Source of the DNA: Lapidilactobacillus concavus DSM 17758
GTDB taxonomy: Bacteria; Bacillota; Bacilli; Lactobacillales; Lactobacillaceae
Assembly (NCBI RefSeq): GCF_001435835.1
Contig: NZ_AZFX01000003.1
Span: 62,001-126,000 of the forward strand
Direction: 5' to 3'
DNA length: 64,000 bases
Under the pieces are notes generated by a model. That model was given only the letters and a program-made list of their open reading frames with translations. It did not search any database and was not told the DNA's origin. The position numbers were made by a program, and so were the translations under genes. Numbering within the stretch: the first letter of the stretch is position 1; every line of letters begins with the position of its first letter. This document shows, one piece after another, positions 1-7,550 of the stretch.

Positions 1-385
1 TCCCTTTTGCCTCATTCGGATTGTGTAAGGGTGCATAATCACCGAGATCAATGATTTTCTGGAGATTCTCCGGTGTTACTTCAGCGGATTCTTTAAAGAA
101 TTCACCACCCGCAACGACACGGTGGCCGACACCTTTAATTTCATCAACGTCTTTGATAATGCCCGTATCGAATAAACGGTGTAACAGCATATTCACGGCT
201 ACTTCTTGCGTCGGAACGTCTACCTTATCTTTGGTCTTCTTGCCATTAAACTTCACCGAGAAAGTCGAACCAGGCAAGCCTAAACGATCGACCATTCCCG
301 ACGCAATTTCTTGTTCCTGTGGCATTTCAAACAGCTTCCACTTGAAAGTTGAACTCCCCGCATTGACCGCTAAAATTTTAACCAT
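1..385 (-). CDS. ackA: Acetate kinase, N-terminal part (gene runs off the left edge)
   Basis: Catalyses acetyl phosphate + ADP to acetate + ATP, the ATP-yielding last step of the phosphotransacetylase-acetate kinase route in the cytoplasm. The visible 128 residues begin MVKILAVNAGSSTFKWKLFE, the N-terminal nucleotide-fold signature of the acetokinase family; GVGHRVVAGGEFF at about residues 85-97 and the APLHNPN motif near residue 120 also fit. The ATG at 383-385 is preceded by an AGGAGAAT ribosome binding site. The C-terminal two thirds lie outside the window. It follows the ytxK-type methylase gene with a 137-base gap, the usual order downstream of comG in lactobacilli and bacilli. I see no canonical cre (CcpA) site in the gap. 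Confidence 0.95.
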   Translation of the reverse strand, partial: MVKILAVNAGSSTFKWKLFEMPQEQEIASGMVDRLGLPGSTFSVKFNGKKTKDKVDVPTQEVAVNMLLHRLFDTGIIKDVDEIKGVGHRVVAGGEFFKESAEVTPENLQKIIDLGDYAPLHNPNEAKG

Positions 386-522
386 TTAATATTCTCCTAT
401 TCCATTCACTGATCTCGTCTGAGGCGACCGAACTTAAATCGGCCTAGCATGAATTAACATGTAAACACACAATACTGACTGAAGCACTCATGAAATGATT
501 GTAGCTTGGTTCAAAAGATAAT

Positions 523-1551
523 CTAAGCAAAGTTTTGTTGTGCCCAAGTCTGTAATTGAACCGAAAATTCGCGCAACGCGCTGATCTGCTGTGTATCTGG
601 TGCGCTCGTCAATAAGACCTCTTTCGCCTGTCTTGCCTGGCCGCCATGATTCTGCAAGACTAAAATTGCTTTTTCAGCAACATCCGCTTCGAAAACTTTA
701 GCAGGTAAACTGATCACCGCTTGTAAATAAACCTTTGTCGTTAACCAGTGGGTCAGGTCAGCACCATTAGATTGTTGGAATAAATTAGCCGGCACGATGA
801 AGAGGCCAAGCCCGCCTGACTTGAGCGACTTCATACTTTGTTCGATCAACAGATCATGGGCAAAAGAATGGCCACTCTTCTCTCGCAATTCAAACTTCTC
901 TGCGCGAGAATCAACCGGATAATAACCGACCGGTAAGTCAGCAACCACAACATCTGGCTGCTGGTTCAGCAACCAAGGCGTCAACGCATCTTGGTGCAAA
1001 AATGTCACGGCTTTTCCTAACAGCTCACTGAATGTCGATGCCAATGAGAGCAGGTCTTCGTTATTGTCGATGCCATAAAGATTCAGCTGTCGTTGTTCAA
1101 ACGCCAATTGTTGCGCAATAGCAAATAACAAATTGCCAGCACCAACGACTGGATCAACAATTGTCAGCTCTTTTTGTTCCGTTGAGATGAACGTATTGAC
1201 TAACAAACTGAATAATAACCCAACCGCATTGGGTGTCGCCTGCAGATTAGCATGCAGGCGATCGGCTTTTTGCGCGCGCACTAGCAAGAGCTGGATCAAA
1301 TTGAACCTTTCGGCGTTAGTGAGCGCCTGTAAGTCCATACCTGCGTATGCCTGCGTTAATTGAGTCACGACGTCAGCAGTTGGCGCACCATTTTCAACGT
1401 GCACTTCCTGACGAATCAAGTTATCCAAGGTTTCCGTCAAGGCATCCACATAAGTACTCTTCAAATTGGTTTGTAAGACACCCACTGATTGATCGAGTTG
1501 CTGATAAAGTTGCTGTATTTTTTGTGGTTCCAAAAGCTTCACTCCAATCAC
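523..1551 (-). CDS. ytxK: YtxK-type class I SAM-dependent DNA/RNA methylase-like protein
   Basis: A 342-residue protein of the YtxK family of adenine-specific-methylase-like proteins found next to comG and ackA in many Firmicutes. The SAM-binding motif DPVVGAGNLL is at residues 133-142, and the catalytic-loop position reads ADLPVGYYP (204-212), where true N6-adenine methylases have (N/D)PP(Y/F). The substrate is unknown, and no restriction partner is nearby, so this is unlikely to be a restriction-modification gene. The start is GTG with AGGTG five bases upstream; a second in-frame GTG lies three codons later. It is transcribed away from comGA and toward ackA from a good promoter (separate entry). 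Function beyond the fold is unassigned. Confidence 0.85.
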   Translation of the reverse strand: MIGVKLLEPQKIQQLYQQLDQSVGVLQTNLKSTYVDALTETLDNLIRQEVHVENGAPTADVVTQLTQAYAGMDLQALTNAERFNLIQLLLVRAQKADRLHANLQATPNAVGLLFSLLVNTFISTEQKELTIVDPVVGAGNLLFAIAQQLAFEQRQLNLYGIDNNEDLLSLASTFSELLGKAVTFLHQDALTPWLLNQQPDVVVADLPVGYYPVDSRAEKFELREKSGHSFAHDLLIEQSMKSLKSGGLGLFIVPANLFQQSNGADLTHWLTTKVYLQAVISLPAKVFEADVAEKAILVLQNHGGQARQAKEVLLTSAPDTQQISALREFSVQLQTWAQQNFA

Positions 1552-1566
1552 TCACACCTACGAACA

Positions 1567-1595
1567 ATTTTACCGATAAGTTTTAAGATATGCAA
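1567..1595 (-). promoter_or_regulatory. Sigma-A-type promoter of ytxK
   Basis: On the minus strand TTGCAT (1590-1595) and TAAAAT (1567-1572) are separated by 17 bases and lie just upstream of the ytxK start. The rest of the 1552-1748 gap must also hold the comG promoter, but I could not identify that one convincingly. Confidence 0.6.
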
Positions 1596-1748
1596 GCATT
1601 TTCAGAGTGCTATCCAAGTTGACATCTTCCAACAGATGATTGCATCTCACTCGAGCAAGATGATTTACACTTCCAAGACAACGACTTCAAAAGATAGCGG
1701 GGAATTCTAACTCATTCGGGGTAACTAGAGAGTGAAGGAGGTGAAATT

Positions 1749-2732
1749 GTGACGATTGCAAATGATGCCCAACAATTAATCGCGCTCGGCATAGACTGCC
1801 AGTACAGTGATTTGTTTTTCAAACCTGCAACAAGCGGCTGGCAACTTTTCGGACGTTCAACAGCAGCAACACGCCTGATTGACCAATTGTCTGTCGCGCA
1901 TGCACAAGGATTGATCAACTATTTTAAGTTCAACGCTCAGATGGATCTGAGCGAGCATCGCCGGCCACAGATTGGCGCCTGGCATTATCAAACGGATCAC
2001 GGCACTGTCGATTTACGTTTAGCAAGTGTCGGTGATTATTTAAATCACGAAACGCTGGTTATCCGACTGCTTGTTCGCCAAGTGACGGACGGTGATTTTC
2101 TGTTCATCAATCCGCAACGGTACCATGAGTTACAGGCATTACTACCACAACGAGGACTGTTTTTATTTGCTGGTCCAACGGGTTCTGGCAAGACGACATT
2201 AATGTATCACCTTGCACAAGAGTTAAGTCAACAACAACTGGTGATGACAATTGAGGATCCCACCGAAATTGTTGTCGACCAATTCACCCAGTTACAAGTT
2301 AATGAAGCCGCAAAAATGAGTTACGCAGAATTGCTCAAAATCAGCCTGCGCCTGCGCCCAGATATTCTCATTATTGGAGAGATACGCGATACAGAAACCG
2401 CAGAGATGGCCGTCCAAGCCGCACTGAGTGGTCACTTGGTACTGGCGACGATTCATGCGCGCACATCCGGCGGAGTAATTCAGCGAATGTTGGGCTTAGG
2501 CGTCAGCAAGTCTGCCCTACTCAACGCACTAACAAGTTGTTGCTATCAACGACTACTGCTCACTTCGATGAATCAGGTGAAAGTAATATTGGACGTGTTG
2601 TTACCCAATCAATTGGTTGAATTGATCGAACACCCAACGTCATTTCTATCGCATTGGCAAACAGATCTAAAGGAGGCGCAACGACATGGAGAAATCACCG
2701 AACATACCTTTGACCAGTATCAATTCGGTTAA
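1749..2732 (+). CDS. comGA: Competence pseudopilus assembly ATPase ComGA
   Basis: A 327-residue member of the type II/IV secretion ATPase (GspE/PilB) superfamily that powers assembly of the transformation pseudopilus on the cytoplasmic face of the membrane. Walker A GPTGSGKT is at residues 142-149, the Walker B/Asp-box region LIIGEIRD at 207-214 and the His box ATIHA at 233-237. The protein is short, without the long N-terminal domain of PilB, as is normal for ComGA. The GTG start has a near-perfect AAGGAGGTG site eight bases or so upstream. It is the first gene of a seven-gene comG operon and overlaps comGB by 47 bases. Confidence 0.96.
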   Translation: MTIANDAQQLIALGIDCQYSDLFFKPATSGWQLFGRSTAATRLIDQLSVAHAQGLINYFKFNAQMDLSEHRRPQIGAWHYQTDHGTVDLRLASVGDYLNHETLVIRLLVRQVTDGDFLFINPQRYHELQALLPQRGLFLFAGPTGSGKTTLMYHLAQELSQQQLVMTIEDPTEIVVDQFTQLQVNEAAKMSYAELLKISLRLRPDILIIGEIRDTETAEMAVQAALSGHLVLATIHARTSGGVIQRMLGLGVSKSALLNALTSCCYQRLLLTSMNQVKVILDVLLPNQLVELIEHPTSFLSHWQTDLKEAQRHGEITEHTFDQYQFG

Positions 2733-3708
2733 ACCACGTCCACTCAAAGCCGAGCAACTGACCGAATTTTTAGAGTTATGTGGCGAGCTACTCAAAAACG
2801 GCTACCCAGTCCAGAATGTGCTTGTTTTGGCACCGTCACTAAAAGTCCTCTCTCAGCCACAAGTCGGCCTCCTCGCAGATGCGTTCAAAGAAGGTCAGCC
2901 TCTCGCACAAGCCATGGCGCCATTAGTTCGCCAGCCAAATTTGATCACTCAGCTGGAAATTGCCGAAGCGCATGGGAACTTGGCCACATGTTGTCGTGAG
3001 AACGCGCAATTTTTGAGAGAACGCCAGGAACAAAGCAAGCAATTACGAGGATTGCTCGCCTATCCTATTTTTTTGATTATCATGATGATGGCGCTACTGG
3101 CGTTTATTCAACTGGTTTTAAAGCCACAACTCAATAGTCTGATGCCAGAACAAACTAGCCAACGTCAAACCTTCTGGCCGATTGTTGTCGGATTGGCACT
3201 GTTATTAATGCTGACTATCTTTTGGATCAAGTTGCCAATCGAAAAGCGTCGCTATTATCATCTCAAAATGCCGATCGTTCATCAGATTTGGTCATCCTAT
3301 TATCATTATCTCTTGTTCACAGATCTCGCCCATTTGATTCAGAGTGGCTTGTCCCTGCAAGAAATTCTGGGTTATGTCAGCAAATTCGATTCCAAATCAC
3401 TTCAGGTTTTTTTAGCCCGTAAAGTTGAAGACGAGATCAACGCTGGACAAGATCTTCGCAAGATTATACATCGCGAACCTCTCTTACCCAACGAGCTGTT
3501 AATTTTATTAGCGAAAGGTGAAGAGCGACAATTTCAAGCCATGGAATTACAAATTCTAGCCCAGCGTAACTTTCACAGCCTCAATCGCAATCTGAAAAGA
3601 CTGATTGAGCAGGTTCAGCCATTACTTTTCATCGTCATCGCCGTCATCATCGCGGTTTTATATTTACAAATTTTACTGCCTATTTATCAAATTATGAGAG
3701 GATTTTAA
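2686..3708 (+). CDS. comGB: Competence pseudopilus membrane platform protein ComGB
   Basis: The polytopic inner-membrane platform of the GspF/PilC family on which pseudopilins are assembled; it works with ComGA. The 340 residues include three clear hydrophobic segments: about 123-145 (YPIFLIIMMMALLAF), 164-182, and 312-334 near the C terminus. Two repeated helical cytoplasmic domains precede segments one and three, as in GspF. The ATG start lies inside the comGA 3' end and has an AAGGAGG site about nine bases upstream, so expression is likely translationally coupled. comGC follows after three bases. Confidence 0.94.
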   Translation: MEKSPNIPLTSINSVKPRPLKAEQLTEFLELCGELLKNGYPVQNVLVLAPSLKVLSQPQVGLLADAFKEGQPLAQAMAPLVRQPNLITQLEIAEAHGNLATCCRENAQFLRERQEQSKQLRGLLAYPIFLIIMMMALLAFIQLVLKPQLNSLMPEQTSQRQTFWPIVVGLALLLMLTIFWIKLPIEKRRYYHLKMPIVHQIWSSYYHYLLFTDLAHLIQSGLSLQEILGYVSKFDSKSLQVFLARKVEDEINAGQDLRKIIHREPLLPNELLILLAKGEERQFQAMELQILAQRNFHSLNRNLKRLIEQVQPLLFIVIAVIIAVLYLQILLPIYQIMRGF

Positions 3709-3711
3709 GCC

Positions 3712-4044
3712 ATGAAAAAACAATTAAGCTCCCGTAAACGTCGCGCTTTTACCTTAATTGAAATGAGTCTAGTTCTGCTGATTATTTCACTGTTGTTGTT
3801 GGTGATGCTGCCAAATTTGAACCATCAAAAAAATAACGCCGATAGCAAAGTTAACGGTGCATTCGTTAAAAATATGGAAACCCAGGTCATGCTCTATCAG
3901 AGTGAAAAAGAAAAAATTCCAACGGTTGAAGAGTTGCTCACTGAAAAATACATTTCTGCCGCTCAAAAAGAAAAAATAGATACGATTGGCATGACCATTG
4001 ATCACTTGACCGGAGAAGTAACAATCAATGGCGCCAAGAAATAA
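3712..4044 (+). CDS. comGC: Major competence pseudopilin ComGC
   Basis: A 110-residue major pseudopilin, the main subunit of the DNA-uptake pseudopilus. The N terminus has a short basic leader followed by AFTLIEM (residues 12-18), the class III prepilin motif with Glu at +5 of the mature protein, then a hydrophobic helix of about 20 residues ending at LPNL. The prepilin peptidase ComC is not encoded in this window. The C-terminal part (about 40-110) is the globular domain, with no cysteines visible. It overlaps comGD by 17 bases. Confidence 0.95.
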   Translation: MKKQLSSRKRRAFTLIEMSLVLLIISLLLLVMLPNLNHQKNNADSKVNGAFVKNMETQVMLYQSEKEKIPTVEELLTEKYISAAQKEKIDTIGMTIDHLTGEVTINGAKK

Positions 4045-4465
4045 GCGTCCATCTGGATTTACCTTACTAGAGATGAGCTTAACGTTATTCTTAATTTCTG
4101 GTGCATTGGTGCTTGGCGGACGTTATCAACCCGTACAATTCCAAGACTGGCAAGAACACATGGTCATCAACCATTTTAAAGAGACATGGGATAACGCACT
4201 CAGCTACAGTCTAACCAGACACACCATAGTGGCAATCAGCTTCTATCAGAGTAAAGGTTACGTCCGCTTTCTCAGTGGCAACGGAAAGTGGTGTCGCTAC
4301 GTGCGCTATCCGAAACAAATGACCATTCAGCCTAAAAACGGCAGTCCTGTGATCAACATCAGAAACGGCAATCTACTCAAGCCACAAATCATCGAATTCA
4401 AATCTGGTCAGAAGACCACATCATTAACTGCACAGATGCATTGGGGGCGTTTAGATGAGAAATAG
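4028..4465 (+). CDS. comGD: Minor competence pseudopilin ComGD
   Basis: A 145-residue minor pseudopilin. The leader MAPRNKRPSG ends in glycine, followed by FTLLEMSLTLFLIS, so the +5 Glu is present. The family has a role in priming pseudopilus assembly. The remaining sequence is a poorly conserved periplasm-side (cell-wall-facing) domain. Position in the operon (fourth, between comGC and comGE) and the prepilin motif carry the assignment more than the C-terminal sequence. The reading frame begins inside comGC and ends inside comGE. Confidence 0.88.
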   Translation: MAPRNKRPSGFTLLEMSLTLFLISGALVLGGRYQPVQFQDWQEHMVINHFKETWDNALSYSLTRHTIVAISFYQSKGYVRFLSGNGKWCRYVRYPKQMTIQPKNGSPVINIRNGNLLKPQIIEFKSGQKTTSLTAQMHWGRLDEK

Positions 4466-4682
4466 TCAATCCAAGAAACAAACGCGTGGATTTCTACTGG
4501 CCGAAAGTTGTTTATGTCTATTTAGTCTATGTACGATGAGCTTGTATCTTTCACAGACGATGCTTCAAGGTGAAGCCAACGTTAAAGCCTCCCAAATCAA
4601 GGTAGACCGCGAGATAACCAAGAATCGACAATATAAGCAGGAAATTGCAGAACGTGAATGGGTTATTCAAAATGACACATAG
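4455..4682 (+). CDS. comGE: Minor competence pseudopilin ComGE
   Basis: A small 75-residue protein with a basic leader ending TRG, followed by FLLAESCLCLFSLCTM: the +5 Glu is retained while the rest of the motif is relaxed. This is typical of ComGE, the shortest and most divergent pseudopilin of the operon. After the hydrophobic helix the sequence is hydrophilic and probably alpha-helical. The assignment rests on the prepilin-like N terminus and on synteny; the sequence alone would not identify it. It overlaps the previous gene by 11 bases. Confidence 0.78.
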   Translation: MRNSQSKKQTRGFLLAESCLCLFSLCTMSLYLSQTMLQGEANVKASQIKVDREITKNRQYKQEIAEREWVIQNDT

Positions 4683-5163
4683 AGGCGCTACGACCAGACT
4701 AAACGCATTTACACTACTGGAAACCGCCTTTAGCTTACTAATTCTCGTCTTGGCTTGTCAATTATTGTTAGAATTGACCCACACAAGCCGCTCCCTCGCG
4801 GACAAAATCAAAGATAGTCGGCAATCACCGGAAGTTGCAATCATTCAACTGGAACAAGATATGGCCGATGTTCGTGGCGAACCAGGTCGTTACGATGACT
4901 GCTTTTACTACAAGGGGACCAATGCGAATGGCAAGCCGGTTGCCTACAAAGTCGCCTATCGTCAGGAGAGAAATGAAGTCGTCGTTTCAAATCAGAGTGG
5001 CGAAGGTTACATGCCACTTTGGGCTAATGTACAAGACTGCCACTTCAACTATCGCGCACCTCTATTGACGATCACGCTAAAACGTTTCGGTCAATCAAAA
5101 ACAATTGTGACAACATTCCTCATCGAACCGGTCCTCAAGGAGGTGTCAGATGACACGACGTAA
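4672..5163 (+). CDS. comGF: Minor competence pseudopilin ComGF
   Basis: A 163-residue minor pseudopilin. The chosen ATG at 4672 gives the leader MTHRGATTRLN followed by AFTLLETAFSLLILVLA, a good prepilin motif with +5 Glu. The longer frame starts with TTG at 4645, has a GGAAA element close upstream and would add nine residues; a leader of about 13 residues is more usual, so I prefer the ATG. The start overlaps comGE by 11 bases. Two cysteines in the C-terminal half (DDCFYYK and QDCHFNY) could form a disulfide, as reported for Gram-positive competence pilins; that is inference. Confidence 0.82.
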   Translation: MTHRGATTRLNAFTLLETAFSLLILVLACQLLLELTHTSRSLADKIKDSRQSPEVAIIQLEQDMADVRGEPGRYDDCFYYKGTNANGKPVAYKVAYRQERNEVVVSNQSGEGYMPLWANVQDCHFNYRAPLLTITLKRFGQSKTIVTTFLIEPVLKEVSDDTT

Positions 5164-5401
5164 CAAAGTTGCCGGCAGCATCACCCTGCTCACCTTGACG
5201 GCGCTCACATTGATTCTGCTCCTAATCGGCTGCATGGAGAATTATTATCAGCAACGGGTGATGTTTCTTGAGAATCAACAAGTGTATTATCACAACGAAA
5301 ACAAAAAGTTACACCAGCGACTCGACTCACCAGCAACAACAAACTCAAAAGCGCATGTTTCACCCACGGTCAGTGCTTCTAAAGCGGCTGAAATGGAATA
5401 A
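5150..5401 (+). CDS. comGG: Minor competence pseudopilin ComGG-like (last gene of the comG operon)
   Basis: An 83-residue protein with an N-terminal hydrophobic helix (about residues 9-28, ending in GC) after a basic leader, and no glutamate at the +5 position following AGS. Absence of that Glu is characteristic of the tip subunit class (GspK/ComGG), which fits its place as the last comG gene. The C-terminal half is Ser/Thr/Ala-rich and low in complexity, shorter than the roughly 120 residues of the Bacillus protein. AAGGAGGTG lies six bases upstream of the ATG. A strong terminator follows. Confidence 0.7.
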   Translation: MTRRNKVAGSITLLTLTALTLILLLIGCMENYYQQRVMFLENQQVYYHNENKKLHQRLDSPATTNSKAHVSPTVSASKAAEME

Positions 5402-5421
5402 TCCAGCCGTCGAGGACGACT

Positions 5422-5456
5422 AAAAAAGACGCCCCCACTTTCAAGGCGTCTTCTTG
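5422..5456. terminator. Rho-independent terminator between comG and rnhB
   Basis: An 8-bp stem AAGACGCC/GGCGTCTT (arms 5426-5433 and 5445-5452) with an A-run on the left and a short T-rich tract on the right. It ends the plus-strand comG operon and could also stop minus-strand rnhB transcription arriving from the right. The remaining 100 bases to rnhB show nothing else. Confidence 0.8.
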
Positions 5457-5556
5457 TCATCGCGAAACTGATTACTTTAAATAAACATTCTTCACATTGA
5501 ATGACTCAGAGCAATATCTAAGCCTCTATTTAGATTTGATTCGTCTTCAATTCATA

Positions 5557-6315
5557 TTACAAATACTGCTGAACCGGGCTAAAGCTGTGACGATGAATTG
5601 GCGTTGGTCCTAAGTTTGCGAGCCCAGCCAAATGTTTTTGAGTACCGTAGCCCGCATTATCCGCAAAATCATAGCCAGGATAAACACGATCATACATCGT
5701 CATCAAATGATCACGAACCTGCTTGGCAACAATACTGGCGGCCGCAATGCTAGCAGACTTTTGATCACCCTTGATCAATTTCCGTTGTGGTAACTCAACA
5801 GGAACGGTCATCGCGTCAACTAATAAATATTGTGGTTGGAAATGGAGATTATGGACAGCCTGTGCCATTGCCAGTTCGGTCGCATGATAAATATTCTCTC
5901 GATCGATCGTCTGTGCATCGCAAATACCGATACTGAGATCAATTGCCATCCCCACAATCTGCAAGTAAAGCGCCTCACGTTTTTTAGCAGATAATTGCTT
6001 GGAGTCATTAACGTCCAGTAACTCAAAGTCATGTGGTAAAATTACGGCTGCCGTTACGACAGGACCGGCAAGCGGTCCTCGTCCAACTTCATCGATACCG
6101 GCAATTAACGGATAGTCTGACCATAGACTTCTTTCGAATTGGAGGCGTTGCTCAGCAGCCTGTTGGCGGGCTTGCAGGCGTCGCTGACGTTGTTCAAATT
6201 GCTTCAGGGCTAGTTGAACGCCCTTCCGCGGATCGCCTGCCAGTGCCTCTAAACGTGCCAAACTAGGTGACGACAATAATTCAGCCTTGATTTCAGCAAT
6301 CGACTCGCTTGCCAC
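5557..6315 (-). CDS. rnhB: Ribonuclease HII
   Basis: Cleaves the RNA strand of RNA-DNA hybrids and single ribonucleotides misincorporated in DNA. 252 residues. The catalytic motif [14 protein letters not shown] holds Asp75 and Glu76; a further acidic residue is in LLVDAMTV, and the basic [14 protein letters not shown] segment and the HRHSF C-terminal motif are also present. An N-terminal helical extension of about 65 residues precedes the core, usual in Firmicute RnhB. The GTG start shares its G with the TAG stop of the upstream GTPase gene (TAGTG), so the two are translationally coupled. Confidence 0.95.
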   Translation of the reverse strand: MASESIAEIKAELLSSPSLARLEALAGDPRKGVQLALKQFEQRQRRLQARQQAAEQRLQFERSLWSDYPLIAGIDEVGRGPLAGPVVTAAVILPHDFELLDVNDSKQLSAKKREALYLQIVGMAIDLSIGICDAQTIDRENIYHATELAMAQAVHNLHFQPQYLLVDAMTVPVELPQRKLIKGDQKSASIAAASIVAKQVRDHLMTMYDRVYPGYDFADNAGYGTQKHLAGLANLGPTPIHRHSFSPVQQYL

Positions 6316-7175
6316 TATTTCGTCACCTCAGCATCAACAGGTGGTTGCTCGAGCGTCAGGCGTCCCAGATGGCCCTTCCGATAATCGAGAATCAGTTTCG
6401 TCGACATTTTCTCATAATCATCCCGATAACCAAATTTTTTCGTCATAGCGAGTAATAGATCTGGATCATCCAGTGACAATTGCGCTTCAGTCAACCCGTA
6501 TACTTTCGGAAGCACCTGCGGATAGCTCAACTTGAGAAAGTGTAGCGCGAACAACGCGATATCATCGACATGATAGAGTCCTTCTTTGATTGCGCCTGTC
6601 AGTGCCAGGCGTTGTCCAATTAATTCGTCTTCAAACTTCGGCCACAAAACACCCGGTGTGTCTAAAATCTCTAAATTCTGTTTCGTCTTCAGCCAATTTT
6701 GATTCTTAGTGACACCGGGACGGTTACCGGTCACGGCCACATTACGTCCGACTAATCGGTTCAGAAATGTTGACTTGCCCGAATTAGGAATGCCAATACA
6801 CATGGCCCGAATCACCGAAGACTTGATTCCTCGTTCATGTTGTCGCTCAAGTTTGTCCTTTAAGAGTTCATTTGCAACTTTGAGAAGCGGTTCGAGCGGT
6901 TGTTTGTGCTGTGAATCAGCGGTCAAAACCGCAAGACCTTCATTCTCATAATATTGCCGCCAAGCGCGTGTCATTTTATCATCCGCCAAATCAATCTTGT
7001 TCAAGACTAACAGATGCGCCTTCTGTTGAACCAATTCGTTCAACATTGGATTTCGAGAACTCTCCGGAATACGCGCATCCGTGATCTCGATCACCAGATC
7101 GACTAATTTTAATTGTTCTTGAATTTCTCTGCGGGCCTTGGCCATGTGACCAGGAAACCATTGAATTGTTGCCAT
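6315..7175 (-). CDS. rbgA: Ribosome biogenesis GTPase RbgA (YlqF)
   Basis: A circularly permuted GTPase required for late maturation of the 50S subunit. 286 residues. The G motifs are in permuted order: NKID (G4) at 59-62, GIPNSGKST (G1) at 128-136, and DTPGVLWP (G3) from 172. The N-terminal WFPGHMAKA segment is diagnostic of the family. AAGGAGT precedes the ATG. It forms a two-gene unit with rnhB, the same order as in Bacillus. The 265 bases upstream, up to the ctpA terminator, must hold its promoter; the best candidate is TTCAAA-16-TAAAAT on the minus strand around 7320-7345, which is weak. Confidence 0.95.
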   Translation of the reverse strand: MATIQWFPGHMAKARREIQEQLKLVDLVIEITDARIPESSRNPMLNELVQQKAHLLVLNKIDLADDKMTRAWRQYYENEGLAVLTADSQHKQPLEPLLKVANELLKDKLERQHERGIKSSVIRAMCIGIPNSGKSTFLNRLVGRNVAVTGNRPGVTKNQNWLKTKQNLEILDTPGVLWPKFEDELIGQRLALTGAIKEGLYHVDDIALFALHFLKLSYPQVLPKVYGLTEAQLSLDDPDLLLAMTKKFGYRDDYEKMSTKLILDYRKGHLGRLTLEQPPVDAEVTK

Positions 7176-7446
7176 GTGTTGGAACTCCTTTCATCTCGAA
7201 AGCTAACATCATTATTTATCGTTTCGAGTACGAATTGATCACGTCCTGTTTGTCATCAAAATAGCTCCTGCCAAGTTTAACTTCGAACGCGGTTTAAGTA
7301 CAGTTGAATAAGTTCTATTTTAACATTTTGAAAGCAAGTTTGAAGCGTATCACGGATTCTAATTAAAAAACGCACGGGCTGATCTCGAGAGTCGGAAACA
7401 ATCATCGATCTGGCGTACGCAATTAACCGTGTGTGGCGATAATGAT

Positions 7447-7502
7447 AAAAAATGTAGGAACCGTGATGGTCAGCCGATCATCAGAAGTTACCTACATTTT
7501 TT
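7447..7502. terminator. Terminator downstream of ctpA
   Basis: Perfect complementary 12-base arms, AAAAAATGTAGG at 7447-7458 and CCTACATTTTTT at 7491-7502, enclosing a 32-base loop that contains a smaller inverted repeat around TGATGGTCAGCCGATCATCA. It closes the minus-strand ypmR-ypmS-yozE-ctpA operon and is symmetrical enough to work on both strands. The rest of 7176-7550 contains no gene. Confidence 0.75.
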
Positions 7503-7550
7503 GCGAATTATAGACTTCAACATGCACCCAAATAGATTTCAACCTCAGGA

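Noticed and set aside
51-389. Plus-strand open frame at the left edge
   Set aside because: It is the complement of ackA, which carries unmistakable acetate kinase motifs on the minus strand.
386-522. Possible cre (CcpA) site in the ackA leader
   Set aside because: No 14-base sequence there fits the cre consensus well on either strand, so regulation by CcpA is not claimed.
523-1551. ytxK-type methylase as part of a restriction-modification or phage-defence system
   Set aside because: The catalytic loop is not the canonical (N/D)PP(Y/F), no endonuclease or specificity gene is next to it, and the comG-ytxK-ackA order is conserved housekeeping context.
1559-1566. TACGAACA, close to the streptococcal ComX box TACGAATA, in the ytxK-comGA gap
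   Set aside because: It is nearly 190 bases from comGA and next to the ytxK start on the other strand, has one mismatch, and short 8-base matches are expected by chance.
7176-7446. Possible small RNA or gene in the gap upstream of rbgA
   Set aside because: No convincing promoter, ribosome binding site or stable hairpin other than the ctpA terminator at its left edge.
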